Shown here piece by piece: positions 24,166 to 33,233 of a stretch of DNA of 64,000 nt (position 1 is the stretch's first letter; each line of letters opens with the position of its first letter). The translations under genes were made by a program, and so were the position numbers. This DNA is from QHXN01 sp963785125. GTDB taxonomy: Bacteria > Acidobacteriota > Blastocatellia > Pyrinomonadales > Pyrinomonadaceae. Where the stretch lies: assembly GCA_963785125.1 (NCBI GenBank), contig CAWATU010000005.1:124001-188000 (forward strand), read 5' to 3'. The notes beneath the pieces were generated by a model that saw only the letters and a list, made by a program, of their open reading frames with translations, ran no database searches and was not told the DNA's origin.

Positions 24166-25701
24166 ATGAACCGTCTCGAAGGCCACGAAGAGGTCGAAGC
24201 GGCCCTGTGTCTGCTCACGCGACTGCTCGGCGAGCGCGGCGCATGGTTCCTGCGCGTGGGCCGCGCCGTCGCGGCCCTTGAGCTGCGGCGCGGCGAGTGG
24301 GAGCTGCGCGCGGCGGGCGGCCGACTCGTGCTCGCGTACCGGGGTGAGTCGGGCGCGTGCGCGTGGCGCGTCGTGGCGTGGCGGCTGGAAGGGGAGGGGC
24401 TCTACCTCGAAGCGTTCGGGAGGTTGGGGTCGAAGCGCGTGCTCCTGACGCTTATGCCGCGCGCGCCGATGCGACCGGCGCGTGCGGCGTTGGCGGACGC
24501 GCGGCGCGCGGAGTGCGAACGTCTCGCCGCGCTGTTCTGCGAGGTGATGTGCGCGCGGCTCGAAAACGCTTCGTTGAGTCCGGGCGCGCGACGCGGCGAG
24601 CCGGGTCGCTGGGCGCGCGTGCTGTTGAGGATGAAGACCGGCGTGTCCGAACGCATCGCCGTCGCGGCGCCCGTCGTGCCCGTCGGCGCCGAGGCGGTCG
24701 AGAGTTTTCTCACGTCCGCGCTGCTCTGGTTCGTAAGGCTCGGCGAGGGCGTACGTGTGACACACGGGCTCCGGCTCGCCGCGCCCCGCGCGCTCGCGCA
24801 GGCCGTCTGCGAGCGTCTGCCGCTGCTGCGCGAGAGTTTGCGCGGACGCATCTCCGTCTATGAGTTGGGCGAAGACGGGCGCGGCCTCTCGACTCTTGAC
24901 ACGCCGACGCTCGAAGAACTGCTCAGCGCGCCTGCGCCGAGGCTTTCGCGCAGCACTACACATGCCCCGAGTGAGCTGGCCGTGAGCGTCATCGCGCTCG
25001 CGCCCGAAGAGATCGACTGCGTGCGCGCGCGCCACGGCGAGACGCTTCGGTTCAACGGCCTCCCCTTCGCGCGCGTGCGACGCGTGGCGGGCGGCGAGCA
25101 CCTCTGGTTCGGCGTCGGCCGCCGCCGCGCACTCTTTGAAGAAGGGAGCGAGGCGGAGTTCCTCAACCTCCTCGAAGCGCTCAGGGAGCACCGCCGCGCG
25201 TTCGCGCCCGAGCGCCGCCACACGCTCTACCGCGCCGCGCCCGAGGCTTGGCTCGAAGCGTTGCTGCGCCGCGACGTGACGAGGCTCGACCCAGGGCTGC
25301 GGCTCGCCCCCATCCACGCGCAGTTCCGGGCCGCGCCCGGGAAGGGCACGGCCGCCGCGCGTCCCGTTGACCTCCTCGCGCTGCGCCGCGACGGCCGCCT
25401 CGTCGTCGTCGAGCTGAAGGTCTCGGAGGACGCCTCGCTCGCGCTTCAGGGCGCGGACTATTGGCGCCGGGTCGAGGCGCAGCGCCGCGCCGGACACATC
25501 GCCCGCGCGCGCCTCTTCGGCGACGCCGAACTCTCCGACGAGCCGCCGCTCCTCTACCTCGTCGCCCCCATGCTCCGCTTCCACCGCTCCTTCCACACGC
25601 TCGCACGCTGCCTCACACCCGAGATAGAGACCTATCGCCTCGACCTCAACGAAGACTGGCGCGCCGGCGTCCGCGTCGTGCGGCGTGCCCGTGTGTCTTA
25701 A
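24166..25701 (+). CDS. Large protein with C-terminal PD-(D/E)XK nuclease-like domain
   Basis: A 511-residue soluble protein that I cannot assign to a named family. The C-terminal about 130 residues carry a PD-(D/E)XK signature: Pro-Val-Asp402, then a beta-hairpin to Glu416-Leu-Lys418 (VVVELK), and a Gln at 428 in the following helix. The N-terminal 380 residues are Arg/Leu/Ala-rich with no recognised motif. The frame is unusually rich in Arg codons but keeps hydrophobic periodicity. It is monocistronic, with its own terminator, and has no restriction or CRISPR partner nearby. A role in DNA cleavage or repair is inference from the motif. Confidence 0.7.
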   Translation: MNRLEGHEEVEAALCLLTRLLGERGAWFLRVGRAVAALELRRGEWELRAAGGRLVLAYRGESGACAWRVVAWRLEGEGLYLEAFGRLGSKRVLLTLMPRAPMRPARAALADARRAECERLAALFCEVMCARLENASLSPGARRGEPGRWARVLLRMKTGVSERIAVAAPVVPVGAEAVESFLTSALLWFVRLGEGVRVTHGLRLAAPRALAQAVCERLPLLRESLRGRISVYELGEDGRGLSTLDTPTLEELLSAPAPRLSRSTTHAPSELAVSVIALAPEEIDCVRARHGETLRFNGLPFARVRRVAGGEHLWFGVGRRRALFEEGSEAEFLNLLEALREHRRAFAPERRHTLYRAAPEAWLEALLRRDVTRLDPGLRLAPIHAQFRAAPGKGTAAARPVDLLALRRDGRLVVVELKVSEDASLALQGADYWRRVEAQRRAGHIARARLFGDAELSDEPPLLYLVAPMLRFHRSFHTLARCLTPEIETYRLDLNEDWRAGVRVVRRARVS

Positions 25702-25715
25702 GTGGCTTCTTGCCG

Positions 25716-25741
25716 CCGACGCCAAATATTTTTGGCGTCGG
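25716..25741 (+). terminator. Intrinsic terminator
   Basis: CCGACGCCAAA (25716-25726) pairs perfectly with TTTGGCGTCGG (25731-25741) around a TATT loop, just after the PD-(D/E)XK gene. There is an internal A/T tract but no long trailing U run. Confidence 0.7.
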
Positions 25742-25944
25742 GTGTCGGTTTACGCCGCCCGTCTTCGCGTGTATCTGTGGAACCGAACTCTGAGGGAACC
25801 GGCCGGATGGGAAGGTGAGATGCCCGGGGCGGCGCCTGGGAAGAGCTTTACGCGGTGGAGGTCTGCACATATACTCCACGTCCCTTCGCTCGCCGCCGGC
25901 GCGAGTCCCTTGCCGATCCGTTACTTGAAAAGAGAGAGGACGCA

Positions 25945-28900
25945 ATGAGATTACCCACCAGCCGTTTTGGCCGCACACTCTTGCCCACACTTGTCCTATC
26001 GTCGGTCGCCGCCCTGCTGGCTGCGCCCCTTCTGTCGAACCGCCGTGTCGCGCCCGCGCCCACCGGTGAGCAGACGCAAACGTCGCGCGAACGCGCGCGC
26101 GAAACCTACGGCCGCATCCCTCTGAGCTTCGAGGCCAACCACGGTCAGACCGACTCTTCGGTCAACTTCCTCACGCGCGGCGCCGGCTACGCGCTCTTCC
26201 TGAAGCCGACCGAGGCCGTCTTTACATTTTCGCAATCGAAGGTGCTGCGCATGAGGCTCGTCGGCGCGGACGACGCGGCCGCCGCCGCGGGCGAGAACAA
26301 ACTGGCGGGTAAAGCGAACTATCTCGTCGGCGACGACCCCTCGCAGTGGCGCACCGACGTTCCGACCTACGCGCGCGTGAGCTACGCCAATGTGTATCCG
26401 GGCGTGGACGTGGTCTACTACGGCAACCAGCGGCAGTTGGAGTACGACTTCCGCATCTCGCCCGGAAGCGACCCGCGCGCGGTGAGCCTGCGCTTCGAAG
26501 GCGCGGACAAGCTCGACCTCGACGCCAACGGCGACCTGCTGCTCAAGCTGGGCGAGAGCGTCGTACGTCAGCCGAAGCCCTTCGTCTATCAGGAGGTGGC
26601 GAGTGCGCGGCGCGAGGTCGAGGCCGGATACGCGTTGGACGCGGACGGGCGCGTCCGGTTCGTGGTCGGCGAGTACGACCGCAGCGCGACGCTCGTCATC
26701 GACCCGACCCTCGTCTACTCGACCTATCTCGGCGGCAGCGGTGGCGATCAGGGCTGGGGCGTCGCGGTGGACTCGACGGGCAACGCCTACCTAGCCGGTT
26801 ACACCACCTCGACCAACTTCCCCACGGCCAACGCCGTCCAGGCCGCGAACGGCGGATTCCAGGATGCCTTCGTCACCAAGCTCAACGCCGCCGGTACGGC
26901 GCTCGTCTACTCGACCTACCTCGGCGGCAACGGCGGCGATCAGGCGCGCGGCATCGCCATCGACTCCGCGGGCAGCGCCTACGTCACCGGCTTCACGGGC
27001 TCGACCAACTTCCCGACGGCCAACGCGCTTCAGGCGTCGCAGGGCGCCGGCAACTCTCAGGACATCTTCGTCACCAAGCTCAACGCGGCGGGCAACGCGC
27101 TCGTCTACTCGACCTACCTCGGCGGCGACGGCGCAAACGATTTCGGCGAGGGCATCGCGGTCGATTCCGCCGGCAGCGCGTACGTGACGGGGGTCACCAA
27201 CTCGTCCAACTTCCCCCTAGCTAACGCCATTCAGGCCGCAGAGGCCGGGGGCGGCGACGTATTCCTGACGAAGTTCAACGCGGCGGGCAATGCACTCGTC
27301 TACTCGACCTACCTCGGTGGCTCGGACTTCGAGATCGCGGAGGGCATCGCCGTAGACTCCGCGGGTAGCGCCTACGTCACCGGCGACACGGCCTCGGCCA
27401 ACTACCCGACGGCCAGCCCCGTCCAGGCCGCGCACGCCCTCGGCGGGCGCGACGGCTTCGTCACGAAGGTCAACGCGGCGGGCAACGCGCTCGTCTACTC
27501 GACCTTCCTCGGCGGCTCCGCCGACGATCAGGGCGAGTCGGTGGCGGTTGACTCGGCCGGTAGCGCCTACCTCACGGGAACGACCACCTCGACCAACTTC
27601 CCCACGGCGAACGCCCTGCAACCCGCGAACGCCGGCGGACAGGAAGCCTTCGTCACGAAGCTCAACGCGGCGGGCACGGCGTTCGTCTATTCGACCTACC
27701 TCGGCGGCACGGGCGGCGAAGTCGGGCACGGCATCGCGGTCGATTCGGCCGGCAACGCCTACGTCACCGGCGGCACGGGCTCGAACAACACCTTCCCGAC
27801 GGCCAACGCCATCCAGTGTGCGAGCGCGGGCAGCGCCGATGTCTTCGTCACCAAGCTCAACGCGGCGGGTAACGCGCTCGCCTACTCGACCTACATCGGC
27901 GGCTCGGGCAGCAGCACGACGATAGAGATCGGCCGCTTCATCGCCGTTGACTCTGCGGGCAACGCCTACGTCACGGGCGGGACCAACTCGACCAACTTTC
28001 CCACGGTCAACCCCATCCAGAGCGCATACGCGGGCAGCGACACCGGGCTCGCGGGCGACGCCTTCGTGCTCAAGTTGAGCGACGCCACGACGGGGCCGGC
28101 CTCGCAACTCGCGTTCACGCAGACGGCGCCCTCGGTGCAGGAGGACGTGACCTCGCTCACGCTCACCGTCCAGCGCACGGGCGACGTGTCGGGCGCCGTC
28201 ACGGTCGATTACGCGACCGCCGACGGCTCGGCCTCCGAGCGCAGGGACTACACGACCGCCCTCGGCACGCTCCGCTTCGCGGCGAACGAGACCACGAAGA
28301 CCATCGACCTCCTCGTCAACGAGGACTCGTTCGTCGAGGGCAACGAGACCTTCACCGTCGCGCTCTCGAACCCGACGGGCGGGGCGACGCTCTCCTGCCT
28401 GACGGCCGTCGCTACCGTCCAGATCACGGACGACGCGGTGGAGCCGACGACCAACGTCATCGACGACACGAACATCTTCGTCGGCACGCACTATCACGAC
28501 TTCCTCAACCGGCAGGCCGACACGCCGGGGCTCAACTTCTGGGCGGGGCAGCTCACGCCCTGCGGCACGGAGGCCGCCTGTCTCGACCGCAGGCGGACGG
28601 ATGTCTCGCAGGCGTTCTTCCTCTCCATCGAGTTCCAGCGGACGGGCTTCCTCGTCCATCGCTTCTACAAGGCGTCGTTCACCGACTCAGCAGGGCGGCC
28701 GCGCGGGCTGGCGCGCTATCGCGAGTTCCTGCGCGACACGCAGGAGATCGGGCGCGGCGTCGTCGTCAACCAGGCCGGCTGGGAGGTGGCGCTCGAAGCG
28801 AACAGGCAGGAGTTCGCGCGCCGCTGGGTGCAGCGGGCCGACTTCCTCGCCGAGTTCCCCGCGGGCATGTCGTTCGACGCCTACGTCGCGAAGCTCGCCG

Positions 28901-29265
28901 CCAACTCGGGCACGACCTTGACGCCGGACGAGATCAACCTCGCCTTCGAGAGCTACAGCGACACCGTCCAGGGGCGTGCCAACGCGCTGCGCGCTGTGCT
29001 TGAATCGAGGTCGGTCTACAACGCGCAGTTCAACACGGGCTTCGTGCTCTCGCAGTACATCGGGTACCTGCGGCGCAACCCGAACGACGCGCCCGACACG
29101 GGCTACACCGGCTTCGACTCGTGGCTCACGAAGCTCAACAGCTTCAGCCTGCCCGGGGAGGACGTGCGCAACGAGCAGACGGCCATCGCCCGTGTCCGCC
29201 GCGCGGAGATGGTGCGCGCCTTCATCCTCTCGCTTGAATACCGCGGGCGCTTCGGACAGCCGTAG
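25945..29265 (+). CDS. Secreted SBBP beta-propeller / Calx-beta / DUF4214 protein
   Basis: A 1106-residue exported protein. It has a signal anchor (about 10-28) and a conserved N-terminal region (FEANHGQTDSSVNFLTRG near 58-75). Seven SBBP repeats (about 255-712), each starting YSTYLGG or a variant and containing AVDSAGNAYVTG-like segments, form a propeller. A Calx-beta domain (about 719-830) and a C-terminal DUF4214 domain (about 840-1100, DFLNRQADTPGLNFW) follow. Such proteins are common in Acidobacteriota and are thought to be surface or adhesion factors. AGAGAGAGGA lies 4 bases before the ATG at 25945, which decides the start. Confidence 0.88.
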   Translation: MRLPTSRFGRTLLPTLVLSSVAALLAAPLLSNRRVAPAPTGEQTQTSRERARETYGRIPLSFEANHGQTDSSVNFLTRGAGYALFLKPTEAVFTFSQSKVLRMRLVGADDAAAAAGENKLAGKANYLVGDDPSQWRTDVPTYARVSYANVYPGVDVVYYGNQRQLEYDFRISPGSDPRAVSLRFEGADKLDLDANGDLLLKLGESVVRQPKPFVYQEVASARREVEAGYALDADGRVRFVVGEYDRSATLVIDPTLVYSTYLGGSGGDQGWGVAVDSTGNAYLAGYTTSTNFPTANAVQAANGGFQDAFVTKLNAAGTALVYSTYLGGNGGDQARGIAIDSAGSAYVTGFTGSTNFPTANALQASQGAGNSQDIFVTKLNAAGNALVYSTYLGGDGANDFGEGIAVDSAGSAYVTGVTNSSNFPLANAIQAAEAGGGDVFLTKFNAAGNALVYSTYLGGSDFEIAEGIAVDSAGSAYVTGDTASANYPTASPVQAAHALGGRDGFVTKVNAAGNALVYSTFLGGSADDQGESVAVDSAGSAYLTGTTTSTNFPTANALQPANAGGQEAFVTKLNAAGTAFVYSTYLGGTGGEVGHGIAVDSAGNAYVTGGTGSNNTFPTANAIQCASAGSADVFVTKLNAAGNALAYSTYIGGSGSSTTIEIGRFIAVDSAGNAYVTGGTNSTNFPTVNPIQSAYAGSDTGLAGDAFVLKLSDATTGPASQLAFTQTAPSVQEDVTSLTLTVQRTGDVSGAVTVDYATADGSASERRDYTTALGTLRFAANETTKTIDLLVNEDSFVEGNETFTVALSNPTGGATLSCLTAVATVQITDDAVEPTTNVIDDTNIFVGTHYHDFLNRQADTPGLNFWAGQLTPCGTEAACLDRRRTDVSQAFFLSIEFQRTGFLVHRFYKASFTDSAGRPRGLARYREFLRDTQEIGRGVVVNQAGWEVALEANRQEFARRWVQRADFLAEFPAGMSFDAYVAKLAANSGTTLTPDEINLAFESYSDTVQGRANALRAVLESRSVYNAQFNTGFVLSQYIGYLRRNPNDAPDTGYTGFDSWLTKLNSFSLPGEDVRNEQTAIARVRRAEMVRAFILSLEYRGRFGQP
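26707..28080 (+). repeat. Seven degenerate SBBP coding repeats
   Basis: DNA copies of about 170-210 bp, each beginning with a CTCGTCTACTCGACCTA-like sequence and holding a GCGGGCAACGCCTACGTCAC-like core. They encode the propeller blades of the secreted protein and are good substrates for recombination. Confidence 0.8.
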
Positions 29266-29286
29266 ACGCCCACGGGGCACAACAAC

Positions 29287-29324
29287 GCGGCGGCCCTCAA
29301 CATCTTCTGGATGAGGGCCGCCGC
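29287..29324 (+). terminator. Intrinsic terminator
   Basis: GCGGCGGCCCTCA (29287-29299) pairs with TGAGGGCCGCCGC (29312-29324), followed by TTCTCTATTT. It ends the SBBP gene transcript. Confidence 0.85.
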
Positions 29325-29359
29325 TTCTCTATTTGACGAAGATGCGTTAAGTATCGTTC

Positions 29360-29920
29360 ATGGCGGGTGTCTACAAACCGACGAAGGAGGAGGTGCAGGC
29401 GGCGGCGGGGCGGACGGTGCCGGACGTGTTGGCGCGGGACCTGCGCGTGCTCTTTTGCGGCATCAATCCGGGGCTGTACACGGCGGCCGTCGGGCACCAC
29501 TTCGCGCGGCCGGGCAACCGCTTCTGGCCGGCGCTCCACCTCTCGGGCTTCACCGAGCGGCGCCTGTCGCCCTTCGAAGAGGGGGAACTACTCGCGCGCG
29601 GCTTAGGCATCACGAACGTCGTCGCGCGCGCGACCACGGCGGCGGCCGAACTCGCGCCGGAAGAATTCGAGCGCGGTGGCCGACTCCTGCGCGCGAAGGT
29701 GAAGAAGTACCGGCCGCGCTTCCTCGCCGTCCTCGGCGTCGGCGCCTACCGCGCGGCCTTCGCGCACCCGAAGGCGTTGGTCGGGAGGCAGGAAGAGAAG
29801 TTAGAGGCCGCTACGGTCTGGGTGCTCCCCAACCCGAGCGGCCTCAACGCCAACTACCGTCCCGAAGACCTCGCCCGTCTCTTCCGCGAGCTGCGCGAGG
29901 CTGTGGAGCGCGAGCTTTAA
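29360..29920 (+). CDS. mug: G/U mismatch-specific DNA glycosylase
   Basis: A 186-residue member of the uracil-DNA glycosylase superfamily (family 2). It removes uracil or ethenocytosine from mismatches in base excision repair. The active-site loop GINPGL is at residues 35-40, with Asn at position 37 as the activating residue of this family. The C-terminal minor-groove loop reads NPSGLNAN (about 156-163). Length and motifs fit Mug/TDG closely. Its end overlaps the end of the convergent coiled-coil gene by 4 bases. Confidence 0.93.
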   Translation: MAGVYKPTKEEVQAAAGRTVPDVLARDLRVLFCGINPGLYTAAVGHHFARPGNRFWPALHLSGFTERRLSPFEEGELLARGLGITNVVARATTAAAELAPEEFERGGRLLRAKVKKYRPRFLAVLGVGAYRAAFAHPKALVGRQEEKLEAATVWVLPNPSGLNANYRPEDLARLFRELREAVEREL

Positions 29921-30333
29921 CCTTCCGTCCGCGTCCTCCCGCCGTGCCCGTCGGCGATGTGCCGGTCAACCGTCGCGGCCAAGTTGTCGATTCTTTCTCC
30001 CAACTTATCTATTCTTTCTCCCGCCTTATTGATGGTTTCTTCCGTCCTCATCTGAGCGTCAACGAGCGCCGCAATCTTTCTGTCGAAATCCGCGGCCCTC
30101 TCATTAGCCTCTCGTTTCATCTCCGCCGTCGTATCCTCCGACCGGATTTGGGCGTTGAGGAGCGCGGCGAACTTTTCATCCAGCTCTTGAGCGCGCCGCT
30201 CGTTCTCCGCGAAGCGGTCGCGCGTCGCCTGTACGAAGCGCACGAGCAGGTCTTCAAGTTGGAGGATCTTCTCCACTGACTGCGCCTGCTGTTGCAGCAT
30301 GAACTCTTTGAACCTCTCTATCTGTTCGTCCAT
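29917..30333 (-). CDS. Small coiled-coil protein of unknown function
   Basis: A 138-residue protein, almost entirely predicted coiled coil: heptads run from about residue 5 to 122 with repeated Glu/Arg/Lys/Ala, and no membrane segment or signal peptide. Segments such as FDRKIAALVDAQMRTEETI and KLGERIDNLAATVDRHI suggest two helical hairpin strands. No family recognised. It overlaps the mug 3' end by 4 bases and lies downstream of msrA on the same strand. Confidence 0.7.
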   Translation of the reverse strand: MDEQIERFKEFMLQQQAQSVEKILQLEDLLVRFVQATRDRFAENERRAQELDEKFAALLNAQIRSEDTTAEMKREANERAADFDRKIAALVDAQMRTEETINKAGERIDKLGERIDNLAATVDRHIADGHGGRTRTEG

Positions 30334-30485
30334 CTCGGTAAGCCTTTCCGGCGGCCGGCGCGTTACATTTCAAGGCGCGGCTGCTTTGAGAGTCAAAGGT
30401 CGAACCGGTGCGGCTGGCGGACTGCCCGGAGTCTTCCGTCTAAATCTACCCCTTCCATGCGCGGCGGGCCAAGCTTCGCGCGGGC

Positions 30486-31034
30486 TCAGGCTCTGAGCTT
30501 TTCGAGGAAGTGTTTGCGAAACTTCGAGACTTTAGGCGCGACGACGGCGCGGCAATAGGGTTGCGACGGGTTCCGCTCGAAGTAGTCCTGGTGGTAGTCC
30601 TCGGCCGGGTAGAAGATGTCTAAGGGGACGACCTCCGTGACGATGGGCGCGTCCCAGACGCCCGCGGCCGTCAGCTCCGCGATGACCTGCTCGGCCGTCT
30701 CGCGCTGCTCGGGGCTGTGGTAGAAGACGGCCGAGCGGTACTGCGTGCCCACGTCCCCGCCCTGCCGGTTGAGCGTCGTCGGATCGTGGATGGTGAAGAA
30801 GACTTCGAGCAGCTCTTTATACGAAGCGACGCTCGGGTCGAAGGTGATCTGCACGACCTCGGCGTGCCCCGTCGTCCCGTCGCAGACCGCGCGGTAGGTC
30901 GGGTTCGCGACGTGCCCGCCCGCGTAGCCCGATACGACGCGCTCGACGCCGCGCAACTCCTTGTAGACCGCCTCCAGGCACCAGAAGCAACCGCCGGCGA
31001 GCGTCGCCAACTCCCTCGTCTGTTCACTGCTCAT
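30486..31034 (-). CDS. msrA: Peptide methionine sulfoxide reductase MsrA
   Basis: A 182-residue MsrA that reduces methionine-S-sulfoxide in proteins with thioredoxin as donor. The catalytic GCFWC motif is at residues 15-19 with catalytic Cys16. Substrate-binding landmarks GYAGG, GHAEVVQ and the YFYPAEDYHQ-like segment (FYPAEDYHQDYF) follow in the usual order. An additional Cys in the PYCRA segment near the C-terminus may serve as resolving residue. It stands alone, with no msrB in the window. Confidence 0.96.
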   Translation of the reverse strand: MSSEQTRELATLAGGCFWCLEAVYKELRGVERVVSGYAGGHVANPTYRAVCDGTTGHAEVVQITFDPSVASYKELLEVFFTIHDPTTLNRQGGDVGTQYRSAVFYHSPEQRETAEQVIAELTAAGVWDAPIVTEVVPLDIFYPAEDYHQDYFERNPSQPYCRAVVAPKVSKFRKHFLEKLRA

Positions 31035-31255
31035 CGTTAATCAAGACCTTCATCGAGAATTTTTAAGTACGCGCCATTATAACCCGAGCGCGCGGAAATA
31101 AACTCGACCCGGCGGCCGGTTTCGTTCGTATAAAGAGTGATTTCAACCGTTCGTCTGTGGCAAGATGTCCGCACGCTTTAAGACTCGGATTACGATTCAA
31201 ACGGCAACCGACCACCAACACCTCTTCGCTCCCGAAGAAAGACGCTGGACACGAG

Positions 31256-32704
31256 ATGCCTGACTCGACGCAAGTAGTTCAACCCTCCACACCAGAACAA
31301 CCCGAGCCCGGTCTCTTCGCGGCCGTGCGCGAGGCGGTGCGCGGCGCGCACCCGAAGTACGACTACACCGAAGGCCCCATCGGCCGCGCCATCCTTCTGC
31401 TCTCCGTCCCGATGGTCTTAGAGATGCTGATGGAGAGCCTCTTCGTCGTGTGCGACGTGTACTTCGTCGGGCGTCTGGGGAAGGAGGCCGTCGCGACGGT
31501 CGGCCTGACTGAGTCGATGATGGTGCTCGTCTACACGCTCGGCATCGGGTTGAGCATCGGCGCGACGGCGATGGTGGCGCGGCGCACGGGCGAGCGCGAC
31601 CCGGAGGGGGCGGCGCACGCCGCGGGTCAGACCATCCTACTCGGGTTCGCGGTCTCGCTCGTGCTCGGCGCGCTCGGCATCATCTTCGCCCCGCAACTGC
31701 TCGCACTGATGAAGGCCGAGCCGGCGGTCATCGAGAGCGGGAGCAACTTCACGCGCGTGATGCTCGGGGCCAACGTGTCGGTGATGATGCTCTTCCTCAT
31801 CAACGGCGCCTTCCGCGGGGCGGGCGACGCGGCCGTGGCGATGCGCGTGCTGTGGCTGGCCAACGCCATCAACATCGCTTTGGGGCCGTGCCTCATCTTC
31901 GGGCTCGGGCCGTTCCCCGAGATGGGCGTGACGGGCGCGGCCGTGGCGACGAGCATCGGGCGCGCGACGGGCGCGCTCTACGCCTTCTCGAAGCTCTGGC
32001 GCGGGGGCGGGCGGCTGCACCTTCAGCGGCGCCACTTCCGCATCGACACGTCGCTCATCAAGCGCATCGTGAGCCTGTCGGGGACGGCAACCTTTCAGGT
32101 CTTCGTTGGCATGGCGAGCTGGATCGCTCTGACGCGTATCGTCGCGGGCTTCGGGAGCGCGGCCGTGGCGGGCAACATCATCGGGATGCGCATCATCATG
32201 TTCGCGTTGCTGCCCTCGTGGGGGATGTCGAACGCGGCGGCGACGCTCGTCGGCCAGTCGCTCGGGGCGGGGAAGCCCGAGCGCGCGGAGAAGGCCGTCT
32301 GGCGCGCGGGCTTCTACAACATGATCTTCCTCGGCATCGTCGGGCTCCTCTTCGTCATCTTCGCCGACCCCATCGTCGGCGTCTTTACGCACGCGGCGGC
32401 CGGCGAGGAGGTGCACGCCTACGGCGTGGACTGCCTGCGCATCATCGCGTGCGGCTTCCTCTTCTACGCCTACGGGATGGTTCTGACGCAGAGCTTCAAC
32501 GGCGCGGGCGACACGCGCACGCCGACGCTCATCAACGTCGTCGTCTTCTGGCTGTGGGAGATTCCGCTCGCGTACGTGCTGGCCTTCCCCGTCGGAATGG
32601 GGCCGCGCGGCGTCTTCCTCGCGGCGGCCATTGCCTTCTCGACGCTGGCGGTGGTGAGCGCATACTTCTTCCGGCGTGGGCGCTGGAAGACGAAGCGGGT
32701 ATAA
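31256..32704 (+). CDS. MATE-family multidrug/toxin exporter
   Basis: A 482-residue polytopic membrane protein with about 12 hydrophobic helices in two related halves, after a polar N-terminus of about 40 residues. MATE landmarks include SVPMVLEMLMESLFVVCDVYFVGRLG (helix 1-2) and the second-half GTATFQVFVGMASW. GQSLGAGKPERAEK follows. It exports cationic compounds with Na+ or H+ antiport; the substrate cannot be told. The ATG at 31256 is chosen; an upstream extension to about 31157 is open but lacks homology features. Confidence 0.93.
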   Translation: MPDSTQVVQPSTPEQPEPGLFAAVREAVRGAHPKYDYTEGPIGRAILLLSVPMVLEMLMESLFVVCDVYFVGRLGKEAVATVGLTESMMVLVYTLGIGLSIGATAMVARRTGERDPEGAAHAAGQTILLGFAVSLVLGALGIIFAPQLLALMKAEPAVIESGSNFTRVMLGANVSVMMLFLINGAFRGAGDAAVAMRVLWLANAINIALGPCLIFGLGPFPEMGVTGAAVATSIGRATGALYAFSKLWRGGGRLHLQRRHFRIDTSLIKRIVSLSGTATFQVFVGMASWIALTRIVAGFGSAAVAGNIIGMRIIMFALLPSWGMSNAAATLVGQSLGAGKPERAEKAVWRAGFYNMIFLGIVGLLFVIFADPIVGVFTHAAAGEEVHAYGVDCLRIIACGFLFYAYGMVLTQSFNGAGDTRTPTLINVVVFWLWEIPLAYVLAFPVGMGPRGVFLAAAIAFSTLAVVSAYFFRRGRWKTKRV

Positions 32705-32731
32705 AATCCGACGAAGGAGACGGGGACGAAA

Positions 32732-33067
32732 GTGTTCGACAAACTCGTAGAGCAGAAGATACGCGAGGCGCAGGAGGCGGGCGAGTTCGACGACCTCGAA
32801 GGCGAAGGGCGCCCCATCAACCTCGAAGCCTACTTCAACACGCCCGCGGAACTGCGCGCGGCCTACGCCGTCCTGAAGAACGCGGGCGTGCTGCCCGAGG
32901 AGGCGGCCGTCCTCAAGGAGCTGAACGAGGCGACCGCGCGCCTCGAAGGCTGCCGCGACGAAGGGGAGCGCGAGCGCCTCCAGCGCGCGCTCCAATTCAT
33001 CCAGCTCAAGTACGACCTGATGGTCGAGCGCCGCGGCGGCGGGCGCGTTCGGGCCGAGTATCCGTGA
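32732..33067 (+). CDS. DUF1992 protein (DnaJ-homologue-C28-like)
   Basis: A 111-residue helical protein of the DUF1992 family, related to the region found in DNAJC28. The conserved FDDLEGEGRPINLEAY segment (about residues 19-34) followed by RAAYAVLKNAGVLPEE is diagnostic. It starts with GTG at 32732, supported by GAAGGAGA about 13 bases upstream. Function unknown; it is usually a single small gene, here 27 bases after the MATE gene and probably co-transcribed. Confidence 0.9.
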   Translation: MFDKLVEQKIREAQEAGEFDDLEGEGRPINLEAYFNTPAELRAAYAVLKNAGVLPEEAAVLKELNEATARLEGCRDEGERERLQRALQFIQLKYDLMVERRGGGRVRAEYP

Positions 33068-33121
33068 TTTCTCCCGATTTTCCTCGCATTTTACCCCTTC
33101 CGCCTTCCCCGACTTTTTTCT

Positions 33122-33155
33122 GAAACCTTACGCGCAGGTCTGCCACTAACTGTCG
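33122..33155 (+). promoter_or_regulatory. Candidate ECF-type promoter upstream of the sigma factor gene
   Basis: GAAACCTT (33122-33129) resembles an ECF -35, with CTGTCGG (33150-33156) at a suitable distance as a possible -10. It would fit autoregulation by the downstream ECF sigma factor. It also favours the later ATG at 33234. Confidence 0.3.
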
Positions 33156-33233
33156 GTGTTAGACATGAAGCGGCTGGCAATGGGCACAATGAGTTTAGAG
33201 CTAGGGCAGCCGGGCGCGCACGCTGGGGCCTTG

